Shown here: one piece after another, positions 36,144 to 45,519 of the stretch | How positions within the stretch are numbered: the first letter of the stretch is position 1 | Layout of the letters: the number at the start of each line of letters is the position of its first letter | From: Anaerolineae bacterium | Lineage (GTDB): Bacteria > Chloroflexota > Anaerolineae > Anaerolineales > UBA4823 | Direction: 5' to 3' | DNA: 64,000 nucleotides | NCBI GenBank assembly: GCA_003327455.1 | Contig: QOQU01000002.1 | Location: 357,963 to 421,962, forward strand | The notes under the pieces: model-generated | Seen by the model: the letters and a program-made list of their open reading frames with translations, nothing else | Told to the model about the DNA's origin: nothing | The model's database searches: none | Made by a program: the position numbers and the translations under genes

Positions 36144-37598
36144 TCAATAAGCCCCTTTGCCGGTCAGGACAACCCAGACCGTTTTCGCCAGAATAACAAG
36201 GTCTAGCCAGGGAGACCAGTTGCGCACGTAATAGGAAACCATCGCTTTTCGTTCTTCGTATGGCACATCGTTTCTCCCCATTACCTGCCAATACCCCGTA
36301 ATCCCGGGCTTAACTTGAGTATAAATCTCAAAAGTTTCTTCATACCTGTTTACTTCCTCTTCCAAAATAGGTCGAGGACCAACTAAACTCATTTCACCCT
36401 TGAGAACATTCCATACCTGAGGTAATTCATCTAAACTTGTTTTCCTGAGGAATTGACCAATACGAGTGACTCTTGGATCATCCTTCAATTTGATAGAAGT
36501 TTGCCATTCACTTTGTAAATGCGGATTCTTGCGTAAATAATCTTTCAAGATTTCGTCAGCATCCTTAACCATCGAGCGGAATTTTAGAATATTAATCAAC
36601 TTCCCATCTTGTCCAATACGACGTGATTTATAAAATGCAGACCCTGGAGAGTCCAATTTTATTAATAGTGCAAATACTGAAACAATCAGCAAAATGATCG
36701 GTGAAAAAAAGATAATCAAGCTCAAATCTATAGCACGTTTAATCAATCTAGCCTCTGTACTCAATAAATTTTGTTGGATTTCCAATCCTAATATTCCCCC
36801 CAGGTCTTGCGTTTGCACCCATAAGCTCGATAAGCCAAACAGATCTGGGATCAATATCAAGTGTTGGAAAAGATTCGCATAATTTTGAATAATCTGCAGA
36901 GTTGAAAATCGATCCACTCCTGGTATGGCTAATACAGCAACCCGAATACCACCCTCTGCAAACTGTGTCGCAAGAGAAAGAGGTCCTACTATAGGAATAC
37001 CATAAAGGAGTTGACCATGCATTTCCACTTTATCATCTAACAAAGCCACCGGTTTAAGCCCCAATTCTGGTTGGCTTAGCAATTTTTTTACTACCAACGA
37101 GCCTGTCTTTCCCGCGCCCAGGACAACTACTGCTCTTCCCCACCATGACATACGCGCAAAGACGCCTCGTAATAAAATCCTGGACAATGGAACAGTTACG
37201 AGTGTTAAACCGAAGGCTATCACAAATACTCCTCTAGAATATAGCACACCCACCTTATAAAGAAAAGTCACTGCCCCTAAGACGCAAAAATTGATGACGG
37301 TGGCATAGGTTAAGCGCCGTAATTCTTCGGGAAGAGCCACGCCAAACTGGTATAAACCACTCAAATAATAGCTCAGAGGAAAAAGCAGCAACAGCGGCCA
37401 TAAAGAAAGATACAACTGGCGCGAGAGTTCCCCCTGGAACAAGTCGCGGATCGCAACCGCAGCAGCATATGCCCCATAGACGGCAAAATAATCTCCCAAA
37501 GCCAGGATGAGCGCCGTAATAAGCGGCGATGGCTTCTCATCCACGCGCACCCGGGCATGAGCGACCGGGATTGCATCAATTTTCTCAGCTTCAAACAT
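36144..37598 (-). CDS. Polyprenyl-phosphate sugar phosphotransferase (WbaP/WcaJ-like)
   Basis: 484 aa. N-terminal four-helix membrane part, a Rossmann domain (VLGAGKTGSLVVKKL, about 158-172), a further membrane helix (about 290-310) and the catalytic Bac_transf domain (SRRIGQDGKLINILKFRSM, DELPQVWNVLKGEMSLVGPRP, KPGITGYWQ). It loads the first sugar-1-phosphate onto undecaprenyl phosphate and so starts repeat-unit synthesis. The donor sugar is not decided. Confidence 0.92.
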   Translation of the reverse strand: MFEAEKIDAIPVAHARVRVDEKPSPLITALILALGDYFAVYGAYAAAVAIRDLFQGELSRQLYLSLWPLLLLFPLSYYLSGLYQFGVALPEELRRLTYATVINFCVLGAVTFLYKVGVLYSRGVFVIAFGLTLVTVPLSRILLRGVFARMSWWGRAVVVLGAGKTGSLVVKKLLSQPELGLKPVALLDDKVEMHGQLLYGIPIVGPLSLATQFAEGGIRVAVLAIPGVDRFSTLQIIQNYANLFQHLILIPDLFGLSSLWVQTQDLGGILGLEIQQNLLSTEARLIKRAIDLSLIIFFSPIILLIVSVFALLIKLDSPGSAFYKSRRIGQDGKLINILKFRSMVKDADEILKDYLRKNPHLQSEWQTSIKLKDDPRVTRIGQFLRKTSLDELPQVWNVLKGEMSLVGPRPILEEEVNRYEETFEIYTQVKPGITGYWQVMGRNDVPYEERKAMVSYYVRNWSPWLDLVILAKTVWVVLTGKGAY

Positions 37599-37624
37599 AA
37601 AAAACCTCCCATTAGAGAAAGGGT

Positions 37625-38749
37625 TTACAAGGTTTTCTCACGCTTAAACTTCTGCCATTGCTGGTTGATAAAATTCTCTATCTCGGTTTTGAAACGCTCT
37701 TTTGCAAACCGTTTTGCGTTTGCAACCAACTCGTCCATTGAAAAATCGGTTGGTGAATTCTCAAATTGTTCGATCGCTTCAATTATAGATTCTACCGTTT
37801 GTTCCTTAAAAAACAACCCCGTTTTGCCTTCAATGACAGTTTCCAACGCCCCGCCTTTGCCATAAGCAATTACCGGCGTACCGCATGCCTGAGCTTCAAC
37901 CGGCAGAATGCCAAAATCTTCCTCCGCAGCGAAGATAAAAGCTTTGGCCTGGCGCATTTTCTCATGGAGCACCTCCCACGGTTGATAGCCCAATAAGGTG
38001 ACATTGGGCGGAACATCAGCCTGGATTTTTGCGTATTCAGGTCCATCCCCAATTACCACCAGTTTTCGATGAGGCATGTGGGCAAAGGCTTTCACGATTA
38101 AGTCAACGCGCTTATACGGCACCATACGGCCAGCCGTGAAATAATACTCCTGCTTTTCCGCACAGGGGGCGAATCGCTCTACGTCGACTGGAGGATAAAT
38201 CACCTTAGCCTCACGGCGATAAATCTTTCGAATGCGCTGCGCAATAAACCTAGAGATGGCAATAAATGCGTCAACTCCATTGGATGTACGGGTATCCCAG
38301 AGACGGATATAATGCAAGATCCCCTTAGCCAGCCATCCTTTCGCCCCATGTTCCAACCCACTTTGACGTAAGTACTGATGTTGCAAATCCCACGCATAAC
38401 GGATTGGAGTATAACAATAACAAACATGCAGTTGATCAGGATGGGTAAGAATACCTTTTGCGACAGCATGCGAACTGGAAATCACGATCTCGTAGGGGCT
38501 TAAGTCAAATTGTTCAATAGCCAGAGGCATAAGAGGTAAAAAAGAACGATAACGAAGGGTGCTCTGAGGAAATCGCTGCAAAAAAGAAGTAACTACCTGT
38601 CGATCTGCCAAAAACTCGCCACAGGGTCCGCGAGCGTCATAGACTAATGTATAAACCGGGGCATTGGGATAAATTTCAGTCAATGCCTGCAGGACATTTT
38701 CTGCCCCCCCTTTGGCAATCAGCCAATCATGAACAACTGCAATGTGCAA
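37625..38749 (-). CDS. Glycosyltransferase family 4 (WbaZ-like mannosyltransferase)
   Basis: 374 aa GT-B enzyme. DWLIAKGGAENVL at the N-terminus, YCYTPIRYAWD near residue 111, VIYPPVDVERF, YYFTAGRMVPYKRVD and EEDFGILPVEAQACGTPVIAYGKGG are as in WbaZ-type GT4 mannosyltransferases. GDP-mannose as donor fits the gmd gene in the locus but is an inference. It ends 26 nt before the sugar phosphotransferase gene. Confidence 0.87.
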   Translation of the reverse strand: MHIAVVHDWLIAKGGAENVLQALTEIYPNAPVYTLVYDARGPCGEFLADRQVVTSFLQRFPQSTLRYRSFLPLMPLAIEQFDLSPYEIVISSSHAVAKGILTHPDQLHVCYCYTPIRYAWDLQHQYLRQSGLEHGAKGWLAKGILHYIRLWDTRTSNGVDAFIAISRFIAQRIRKIYRREAKVIYPPVDVERFAPCAEKQEYYFTAGRMVPYKRVDLIVKAFAHMPHRKLVVIGDGPEYAKIQADVPPNVTLLGYQPWEVLHEKMRQAKAFIFAAEEDFGILPVEAQACGTPVIAYGKGGALETVIEGKTGLFFKEQTVESIIEAIEQFENSPTDFSMDELVANAKRFAKERFKTEIENFINQQWQKFKREKTL

Positions 38750-38894
38750 CTCAATACCCTAACGAATGGTTTGATTCTAGATTTTGAAAGCAGAAAATAA
38801 GAGAACAAATCCGCCAGATGTAAAATATAAAAAGAATTCCTAAAAAAATACACTTGGAAAGATCACTCACAATTCTTATGGATAAGAACCTGGA

Positions 38895-39749
38895 TTAAAG
38901 CCAGCTTTCCCTTTCTCGAAAAAGTTTTTTTATCGTTATGACGAAAGAATAAGGCAGTGTTAGTAAAAACACATTCTTCAGAATACCAAGATAACTTTCC
39001 TTGATCGCAGGATCAAAATACCTGAGCATTACTTTGAGTCTACTGAGAACCTGTCGTCGTCTCTTCTGGATTGAAATACTGAATGGATTGACTTCATAAA
39101 CCAATACAACCTCATCCAAATTGGCTACCGAATAACGCTTTACTATGCGCATAAAGAGTTCATAATCTTCTGCAGCAGGATAATCCGCACTATATCCCCC
39201 CAGTTCTCTAAGAACATCAGTTCTCATCATTACAGCGGGATGAATAAAACAATTGCGGGAGTGCATTATTCTTTTAATGTCTTCATACTTGGTAGGAAAA
39301 CGTTCTTTCCACAACTCTTGACCGTTTGGATCTACGAATTTTACCTGCCCACCAACGAGGGCGTAATTCGGATTTTTTTCCAAAAATGTAAATTGTTTGA
39401 GAAAGCGAACTGGCAACACGATATCGCCAGCGTCTAAACGTGCTAGATATTTGTAACCTTTATCAAGAATATATCTTAAACCTTCGTTTAAGGCAGAAGT
39501 AATTCCTTGATTTTTTTCTAACCTGATTAAGTTTATATTTGCATGCAATAAGTCTGCAGAGATCTGTATTGGTACTTCACTTCCATCATCCACAACGATG
39601 ATATCAACAATTTCATCTTGAATTGATGAAAGTGAAATTGCCAAACCTTTTTGATTATTATAAACAGGAATCAACAAAGCAATTCTGTTGATATTTTCTT
39701 TCAATGTACGATCTTCTTTAGTAAGTATTTTATTATCTTGATAGTCCAC
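38895..39749 (-). CDS. Glycosyltransferase family 2
   Basis: 284 aa GT-A enzyme. ALLIPVYNNQKGLAISL and IIVVDDGS (about 28-75) are the nucleotide-sugar binding start, LARLDAGDIV near 142 provides the DxD-like element and AAEDYELFMRIV near 193 the catalytic Asp region. The C-terminal tail is basic and amphipathic. Base composition here is more AT-rich than in housekeeping genes, as for the genes to 47 kb, which is usual for glycan-assembly genes gained by transfer. Confidence 0.87.
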   Translation of the reverse strand: MDYQDNKILTKEDRTLKENINRIALLIPVYNNQKGLAISLSSIQDEIVDIIVVDDGSEVPIQISADLLHANINLIRLEKNQGITSALNEGLRYILDKGYKYLARLDAGDIVLPVRFLKQFTFLEKNPNYALVGGQVKFVDPNGQELWKERFPTKYEDIKRIMHSRNCFIHPAVMMRTDVLRELGGYSADYPAAEDYELFMRIVKRYSVANLDEVVLVYEVNPFSISIQKRRRQVLSRLKVMLRYFDPAIKESYLGILKNVFLLTLPYSFVITIKKLFRERESWL

Positions 39750-39913
39750 AAATTAAAATCATCATAGACCAAAGGTAATTTTCTGCACACTGAAATTGTA
39801 TCAAACTGACAAAGATGAATTTATGAAAAGCATTCTCCTAAGATACTTAAGAGGAACCATCATTAAGGCAAGATCATTGAGAACAACTTTATCCACTTGT
39901 TATCTTTTTGATC

Positions 39914-41191
39914 TTATAAACCTGTAAACCTTTCAACTAACTTTCTACAAGGCTTTTGACCTGTTAAGAATCCAAAGATCAAAAAAAATACAATTCCCTG
40001 CTTTCCGATATAAGGCATGTTAAACATAGCCATAGACGCAAATGCCAGAATCATTCCATAACCAAAATAACGATATTCGTCGTTTAAGTAAGAGAAATAC
40101 CAGATTCCCAAACCCAGGAGCATTGCAAACAAGAAAAATCCCAAAAAACCATAAGCCAGATAAATAGCCAAAAAATTATTATGAGGTCCTACATATCCTT
40201 CCGGATTTATCTCCTTAGTGGCTGGAGATAATCGGCCTGGTCCAATCCCAAAGTAATTTTTTCTGGCTAGCTCCAAAGCTTGCTTCCATTGTACATTGAT
40301 TCTTTCTCTGACTGCTGAATCATCCGCTAAGTCGAAAGTAATTACATTATAAATCCTTTGGTACGCTCCGGATGTGAGTGAATTTGACGCAAGAAAATCA
40401 CCACTAAGGATAATCAATAAAGAAACGAAAGCACTAGCTAATGTGTAATTTAACAGCTTTTTAGAATTTGTTATTAAATCTTTAAATTTCCAAAATAGCA
40501 TTAAAATGAGACCCATCATCAAAGGAGAACGTTCCAGTGACAAAAGTAGAAAGACAAACATCAAACTCATGTTTAAGAATAACAATTTACTCGGCTTAAT
40601 TTTTTCTCTATTCAACCAGAGAAATGCCCCTAAAAATAGAATTGTGACTTGATATTCAACAAAGGAATTCATGGTCCCAAAAAATCTGAGCAGTCCACCC
40701 GGTTGAAGAAAATTATTGGGCTTCATTAACACAGAAGATAAATACGATGCATCCCAGGGTAATACTTCGCCTAACTTTTCCATATAAAAACAGATTTGCT
40801 GAATAACGCCGTAAGTTACGGCTATGAAATAGACAAAATTAACATCCCGAAAAATCGCTCTGTCTTTTGCTGTTCTGGCAAGAGCATATCCAATATAGGC
40901 AGTCAAGACTGGGATTATAAAGTCCTTAATTGTCCATGAATTTGCTGATAAGATATATTGGGGATCAAAAATATAAACACTGAAAAACAGACTGACGAAA
41001 GCCAGAATCGTGGTGATTATATTTAATTTTATATATCGTATGGAATAAACAAAAACCCCCACCCATGAGATGTAAAAAAGCAAATTAAGGTTTACTCCAC
41101 TGATTCGGCTCAGTAAATTTGAAAAAAGAAACAAAAAAACAAATGTAGAGAAAAGCACTCGACTAACATTTACTCTGACGACAGGATGCAT
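39914..41191 (-). CDS. O-antigen ligase/polymerase-like membrane protein (Wzy)
   Basis: About 425 aa with ten or more membrane helices and a large periplasmic-type loop (about 260-330) containing RERINVQWKQALELARKN and GIGPGRL, followed by GPHNNFLAIYLAYG; this is the Wzy_C/O-antigen ligase signature. It likely polymerises the repeat unit. The longer frame starts at TTG 41218 inside the upstream gene; GAGAGG lies 5 nt before ATG 41191, so I start there (22-base overlap). Confidence 0.85.
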   Translation of the reverse strand: MHPVVRVNVSRVLFSTFVFLFLFSNLLSRISGVNLNLLFYISWVGVFVYSIRYIKLNIITTILAFVSLFFSVYIFDPQYILSANSWTIKDFIIPVLTAYIGYALARTAKDRAIFRDVNFVYFIAVTYGVIQQICFYMEKLGEVLPWDASYLSSVLMKPNNFLQPGGLLRFFGTMNSFVEYQVTILFLGAFLWLNREKIKPSKLLFLNMSLMFVFLLLSLERSPLMMGLILMLFWKFKDLITNSKKLLNYTLASAFVSLLIILSGDFLASNSLTSGAYQRIYNVITFDLADDSAVRERINVQWKQALELARKNYFGIGPGRLSPATKEINPEGYVGPHNNFLAIYLAYGFLGFFLFAMLLGLGIWYFSYLNDEYRYFGYGMILAFASMAMFNMPYIGKQGIVFFLIFGFLTGQKPCRKLVERFTGL

Positions 41192-42333
41192 AACAACCTC
41201 TCTATTTTTCTTGCCCAATCGTGTTGATAGGCATAGGTTTGATATACATTCCTGTAGGCTTTCCCTTCTGATAAAGCCTTCTCAATCGCCGCTACAAATT
41301 CTTCCGGAGTTTTGCATATGATACTTGGACTTCCTAGCATCCTTAACTCTTGAAACTCAATCGCAACCACCGGTAAACCACAGGCCATATATTCATATAA
41401 CTTCAGCGGATTGATACTTGAGACAAGTTGAGCATGTTCTCGAATATTAAAAGGAATCAATCCTACATCTGCATTGTGCATATAAGCAGGCAAATCGGTA
41501 TATTTCCGTGGTCCCAAAAGATGTATATTAGGAAGCCTTTTAAGTCTTTGTTTCGCCAAATTATCTGGACCAATCAATATGAATGAAACATCGGACAATT
41601 TCTGCGCTGCATAGTTGATCAAATCAAAATCAAACCACTCTGCCATTGCACCAACGTACAGAGCGATTGGTTTCTTTATGTGTTTATACTCAGATGGCAT
41701 GTGCTTAGAACCCTTGGCAAAATGCCAATAATTTACTCCATTTGGAAAATACATAGCTTGCTTGGGCGTCAACGATGAAACATAGGACTCAAGACTCTTG
41801 GCTGTATATAGTACAACATCAACGCAACGGGCAAGTTCTCTTTCTGCTCTTGTTGCAGCATGCGTCCACTTCGAAAAACCGCTGTTCATATCTGCAACTC
41901 GGTAAACAGATTTTTTATACTTTATTGCTTGAAGTAGATAGAGATAGTTCACCGAATCCAAATACAACGCGTCAACAGTATCAAAATCATTTTGCCTTAA
42001 TTTCTTGACTATCGAAGGGAAAGACAAACGATACCAGTTCTTTTGTAACCACAAAGAGCGAAGCAACGGCTTATTATTAGGTGTGGCAAGTGCGCCCGGA
42101 ACATAGGTCCAAACCTTATCACCATAGTACATTTTGCCGCCACATTGATAAAGTCTCCAACGGTCACGTAACTGCTGGTTGATTCCCTTGATCAGATGGA
42201 ACGGCGAGATGGGGTCAGAGATAAATGCAACTATCCAACCCTGGTCAGCTAATGATTTGGCAATATGATGTCCCCCCACCTGAAATGTCGAGGTCCAATA
42301 ATTTGAGCATGCCATTAGGATCTTGTTGCACAT
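41170..42333 (-). CDS. Glycosyltransferase, GT-B fold (family 4-like)
   Basis: 387 aa. Weak GT4-like motifs: FPNGVNYWHFAKG near residue 196, ALYVGAMAEWFDF at about 224, LLGPRKYTDLPAYMHNADVGLIPF at about 272 and INPLKLYEYMACGLPVVA at about 308. The same type of enzyme is common beside heparinase II/III genes in polysaccharide loci. Donor and acceptor are unknown. Its 3' end overlaps the Wzy-like gene. Confidence 0.8.
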   Translation of the reverse strand: MCNKILMACSNYWTSTFQVGGHHIAKSLADQGWIVAFISDPISPFHLIKGINQQLRDRWRLYQCGGKMYYGDKVWTYVPGALATPNNKPLLRSLWLQKNWYRLSFPSIVKKLRQNDFDTVDALYLDSVNYLYLLQAIKYKKSVYRVADMNSGFSKWTHAATRAERELARCVDVVLYTAKSLESYVSSLTPKQAMYFPNGVNYWHFAKGSKHMPSEYKHIKKPIALYVGAMAEWFDFDLINYAAQKLSDVSFILIGPDNLAKQRLKRLPNIHLLGPRKYTDLPAYMHNADVGLIPFNIREHAQLVSSINPLKLYEYMACGLPVVAIEFQELRMLGSPSIICKTPEEFVAAIEKALSEGKAYRNVYQTYAYQHDWARKIERLLCILSSE

Positions 42334-42557
42334 ATTACTACATATCCATCCATATAATATCTAATTGCTCAACTAAGTATAATCATCATTTCAGACTACA
42401 CCCAAATTATCAGATTAACATTTGACATAGGATACTTTTGCAATAAGAATTGCGTTTTTTTTATGCAGGAGTATTGTATCAGATACCTGATTATAGTGGT
42501 GGATAGGCAAGATATTCAATCCATAATCTGTTAAAGAAGAGTCGCCTAATGATGTTT

Positions 42558-44837
42558 TCAAGCGTTCGTTTCAATTTCCACAACTCCGTAGCCAGGCGAA
42601 AAAGGAACGGTTCTAGGACGGATTTGGAGTAACTCGTCTTTAATCGAAATATCTTTCACAATCACTGAAGAATCTTCTATTACAATTTGCCTAAAAACGG
42701 GAAAGCCAAATCCGACATGTGTCCCAATAAACCCCTCCTTGCCAAAGTACAAGACCTGTGCTTTGGGATTTCCTCCATTTCTAAATAGTCCCTTGGAGAA
42801 ATTACCTGGTTCTTTCCCATCGACTTGGGGGGTGAAGTGTGCTCTCACAGAGCGGTAAGCATTGCGCTTCTGTGGTATTGGCGTGTAAAGATAAGTACCT
42901 GGATCCACTAGGAGAGTTTCACCGTCGATCATTAACTCAATAGTGAGTTGATCGTTATGAGCGTGCCCACCAAGGTACTCCCTACCTGATAATCCACAGC
43001 GTACAGCCAGATAAAACCTTTTTGAGCGAAACAAATACAAACCAAAATCCGGGAAAGCGATCGTTCTCAGGTCATCTCTTAAGCCACTGTTTCTGGCAGG
43101 GAATTGTGTAACGAGTATAGAAGCACTTCTTTTGCTCAACTGGCTAGCCAACTGTTTATAATTGGTTTGTTCACCGATATAAATCTCACTATAAGTAGCA
43201 TCATTTGTATTACGCCGATGATGGGTTGAATCGACTTTTACCCCTCGACTAAGTGCTGCAATCATCTTCGTTTCAAGACCAGCCACATCGCCGGCAAAGG
43301 CAGCAAAATCCACTCGATCCAAGAGCCCATTTATGGCTGCTACTAAATGCCGGTGATCCAGGACATCTTCCATCCAGTAAATCTGATCATCCGGTAACTC
43401 ATTGTAATCCCTCAGGTTTGCGTAACGGGCTTTAGCTTCCCCAATCGTCATTTTACGGTAAGCTGGAAACAACTTCAAGAACCTTCCGCTGTCATTGTCC
43501 CCAATCTGGGGGACATGGTGATTGGGCTTGGAAATCTGCATGGTAAATTCCCCCATTCGTTCAACACGCAGCAAGTACCAGTCAGGGAAAGGAGATGCAC
43601 CTTGCGCTCTTGAGAGTGGATAGGTCGGTAGGGGAGGGGGAGCGAGCTTTGGTAATCGGTTGATCACCGTGTGATCGTAATTCTTTAATGCCTGACGTTT
43701 CTCCTCTGAAAGCCCAACGGCTAAAGCCATAGCATAAATCACAAGTTCTGCCGAAAGACGATGATAGCTCGTTGAAGCTTCAAAATTTGAGCCATCTTCA
43801 TTGAATTGATTCTTGACCTCTTTAATCAACTCTTGCACAGAAAAGGCTAACCAGGCATTTGTTTCTCGATTGCAGGGTAAGTATACTGAAACGAAGAGCA
43901 AGCCCACGATATTAGCCAGATAATGATTGCTTCTAAACTTTGGAGACCATTCAAGGTTTTCAATGATATGTCTTCCGTGCTCATAAACGCTGCGATGGAA
44001 AACTTTCTCAAATTCATCATCAAACTGGGCACCAAATGCCTTGAACAAATCATGCGCTACTAACCAATTCGCAATCCTGATAGCTACATCCATGGTACAA
44101 GCCCAGTTAACCCCCCAACGCGGCGGGTTTGTAGCAATAAAATCGAGAACTTGATTACGAAATTCCTTCAAGTATCTTTGGGGTTTGTCAAAACCATCCA
44201 TGCCTCGTTGCGCATGCCCATAAGCCCAGGCAAGGTGAGGTAAATGTTGCATGCGCCCTAATTCCCACGGCACCTTAACATCGACACCTAATAAATGCCC
44301 GAATTTTATATCCCTATACCAAACGTTTTCCCGCCAACGATAACCTGATTTGAAATCCAACTGCCAATCAATTGGGGTGTAATCCGGGCCTATCAGACCC
44401 CAAATGCGCTGGCTCTCTTTCAGGTTAGCAGGATTGATTCGACCAACTAGCCATTCACCTTTGCGATCTGGAACGACTTTTTCTGCTGCTTCATAACGAT
44501 AACCTTCCAACCCTCTGCAAACCATACCATGGTAAACTTTTACTGGACCTGAGCCCAGCAAATCAAAACGATGGTTGAGATAATGCACGCATATATCCCT
44601 TAGCCAATCCCAATTTCCGTCAAGGATAACGTCATTTGGTGGGGGGATAATTCGATTTATGCCTCCAGATGGGATCGATTGATCCAACATAAAACTTGGC
44701 TTTTCTATATCTCGCCGCCACTTGGTAAAACGTTTTATACGGTCATCTATTTTGCTGATTAACCAATAAGTGAGGACCGAAATATATTTTGAAAACATAA
44801 TATGCTTCAGGGAAGATGCATTAAGATAATTATCCAC
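42558..44837 (-). CDS. Heparinase II/III family protein
   Basis: 759 aa: an N-terminal alpha-toroid (about 90-420; NWACTMDVAIRIANWL and FRSNHYLANI are characteristic) and a C-terminal beta-sandwich with GGHAHNDQLTIEL and DPGTYLYT. The family comprises polysaccharide lyases acting on uronate polymers; in exopolysaccharide loci it is often linked to GT4 and bi-domain dehydrogenase genes, as here. No signal peptide is evident. The longest frame begins with GTG 44837; ATG 44798 is an alternative. A uronic acid in the polymer is suggested but not proven. Confidence 0.85.
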   Translation of the reverse strand: MDNYLNASSLKHIMFSKYISVLTYWLISKIDDRIKRFTKWRRDIEKPSFMLDQSIPSGGINRIIPPPNDVILDGNWDWLRDICVHYLNHRFDLLGSGPVKVYHGMVCRGLEGYRYEAAEKVVPDRKGEWLVGRINPANLKESQRIWGLIGPDYTPIDWQLDFKSGYRWRENVWYRDIKFGHLLGVDVKVPWELGRMQHLPHLAWAYGHAQRGMDGFDKPQRYLKEFRNQVLDFIATNPPRWGVNWACTMDVAIRIANWLVAHDLFKAFGAQFDDEFEKVFHRSVYEHGRHIIENLEWSPKFRSNHYLANIVGLLFVSVYLPCNRETNAWLAFSVQELIKEVKNQFNEDGSNFEASTSYHRLSAELVIYAMALAVGLSEEKRQALKNYDHTVINRLPKLAPPPLPTYPLSRAQGASPFPDWYLLRVERMGEFTMQISKPNHHVPQIGDNDSGRFLKLFPAYRKMTIGEAKARYANLRDYNELPDDQIYWMEDVLDHRHLVAAINGLLDRVDFAAFAGDVAGLETKMIAALSRGVKVDSTHHRRNTNDATYSEIYIGEQTNYKQLASQLSKRSASILVTQFPARNSGLRDDLRTIAFPDFGLYLFRSKRFYLAVRCGLSGREYLGGHAHNDQLTIELMIDGETLLVDPGTYLYTPIPQKRNAYRSVRAHFTPQVDGKEPGNFSKGLFRNGGNPKAQVLYFGKEGFIGTHVGFGFPVFRQIVIEDSSVIVKDISIKDELLQIRPRTVPFSPGYGVVEIETNA

Positions 44838-45519
44838 CTATTCCCATAAGTAAAAAGGGATCATATTCGTTTTGACCTCAATATATACCGGGGGCTTTTC
44901 TTGACCAACTGCCAGAACCCCTTTGACGAAAAAATTATAAGAATGTTTTACGATTCAATCAATGATCTGCATCATTAACTACCGGGTGTATTTTTCAATT
45001 ACCATGAAGCAACGGGATTTTCCAAAATTCACAAAGTGTTGTCATTGGCTCAGTTCCCACAGCAGTTTGGTGCCGCAGCCACTTGGTTTTAGGCAGGACG
45101 GCTACAATTGGAACGGTTGTTAGAATTCCAGCGACGTCATGTCTCGAAGTCTTTGTACCTATTTTTTTCTTAACGGTCCAGAACACATGATTGCAAAGCC
45201 ACTGTACATCAGTCAAAATGAGATCCTGAGCTGCCAATGCTTTGACCAATAACCGGGTACAAACCTGCTGAAAAAGGGTTAAGTCAATGGGACATTGCGG
45301 CAGGAAATAACGTCAAAGCTCTTTAGATAAAGACGCCCAGGAGAAATCTCTATCAACATTTCGCTTGACATAATGTAATCAGCCAAGTGCTTTTCCCACA
45401 GCACTCGCACTTGCTCAATTGAGTACTCGCCTTTTCCTGATGCGCGGGACCACCCATAAACCAAAATATCCAGCATTCAGGACATATGCCAAGCCAAGCG
45501 CAGTTGTTATGTGCCTGAT
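44838..45519 (-). other. Degenerate gap, possible decayed gene
   Basis: 682 bases without a convincing gene between two minus-strand glycan genes. Minus-strand fragments of 65 codons (45476-45279) and 84 codons (45249-44995) exist, broken by stops. The first (SIEQVRVLWEKHL, then SPGRLYLKSF) has a faint sulfotransferase-like flavour, too weak to assign. Gene remnants are the best reading. Confidence 0.35.
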
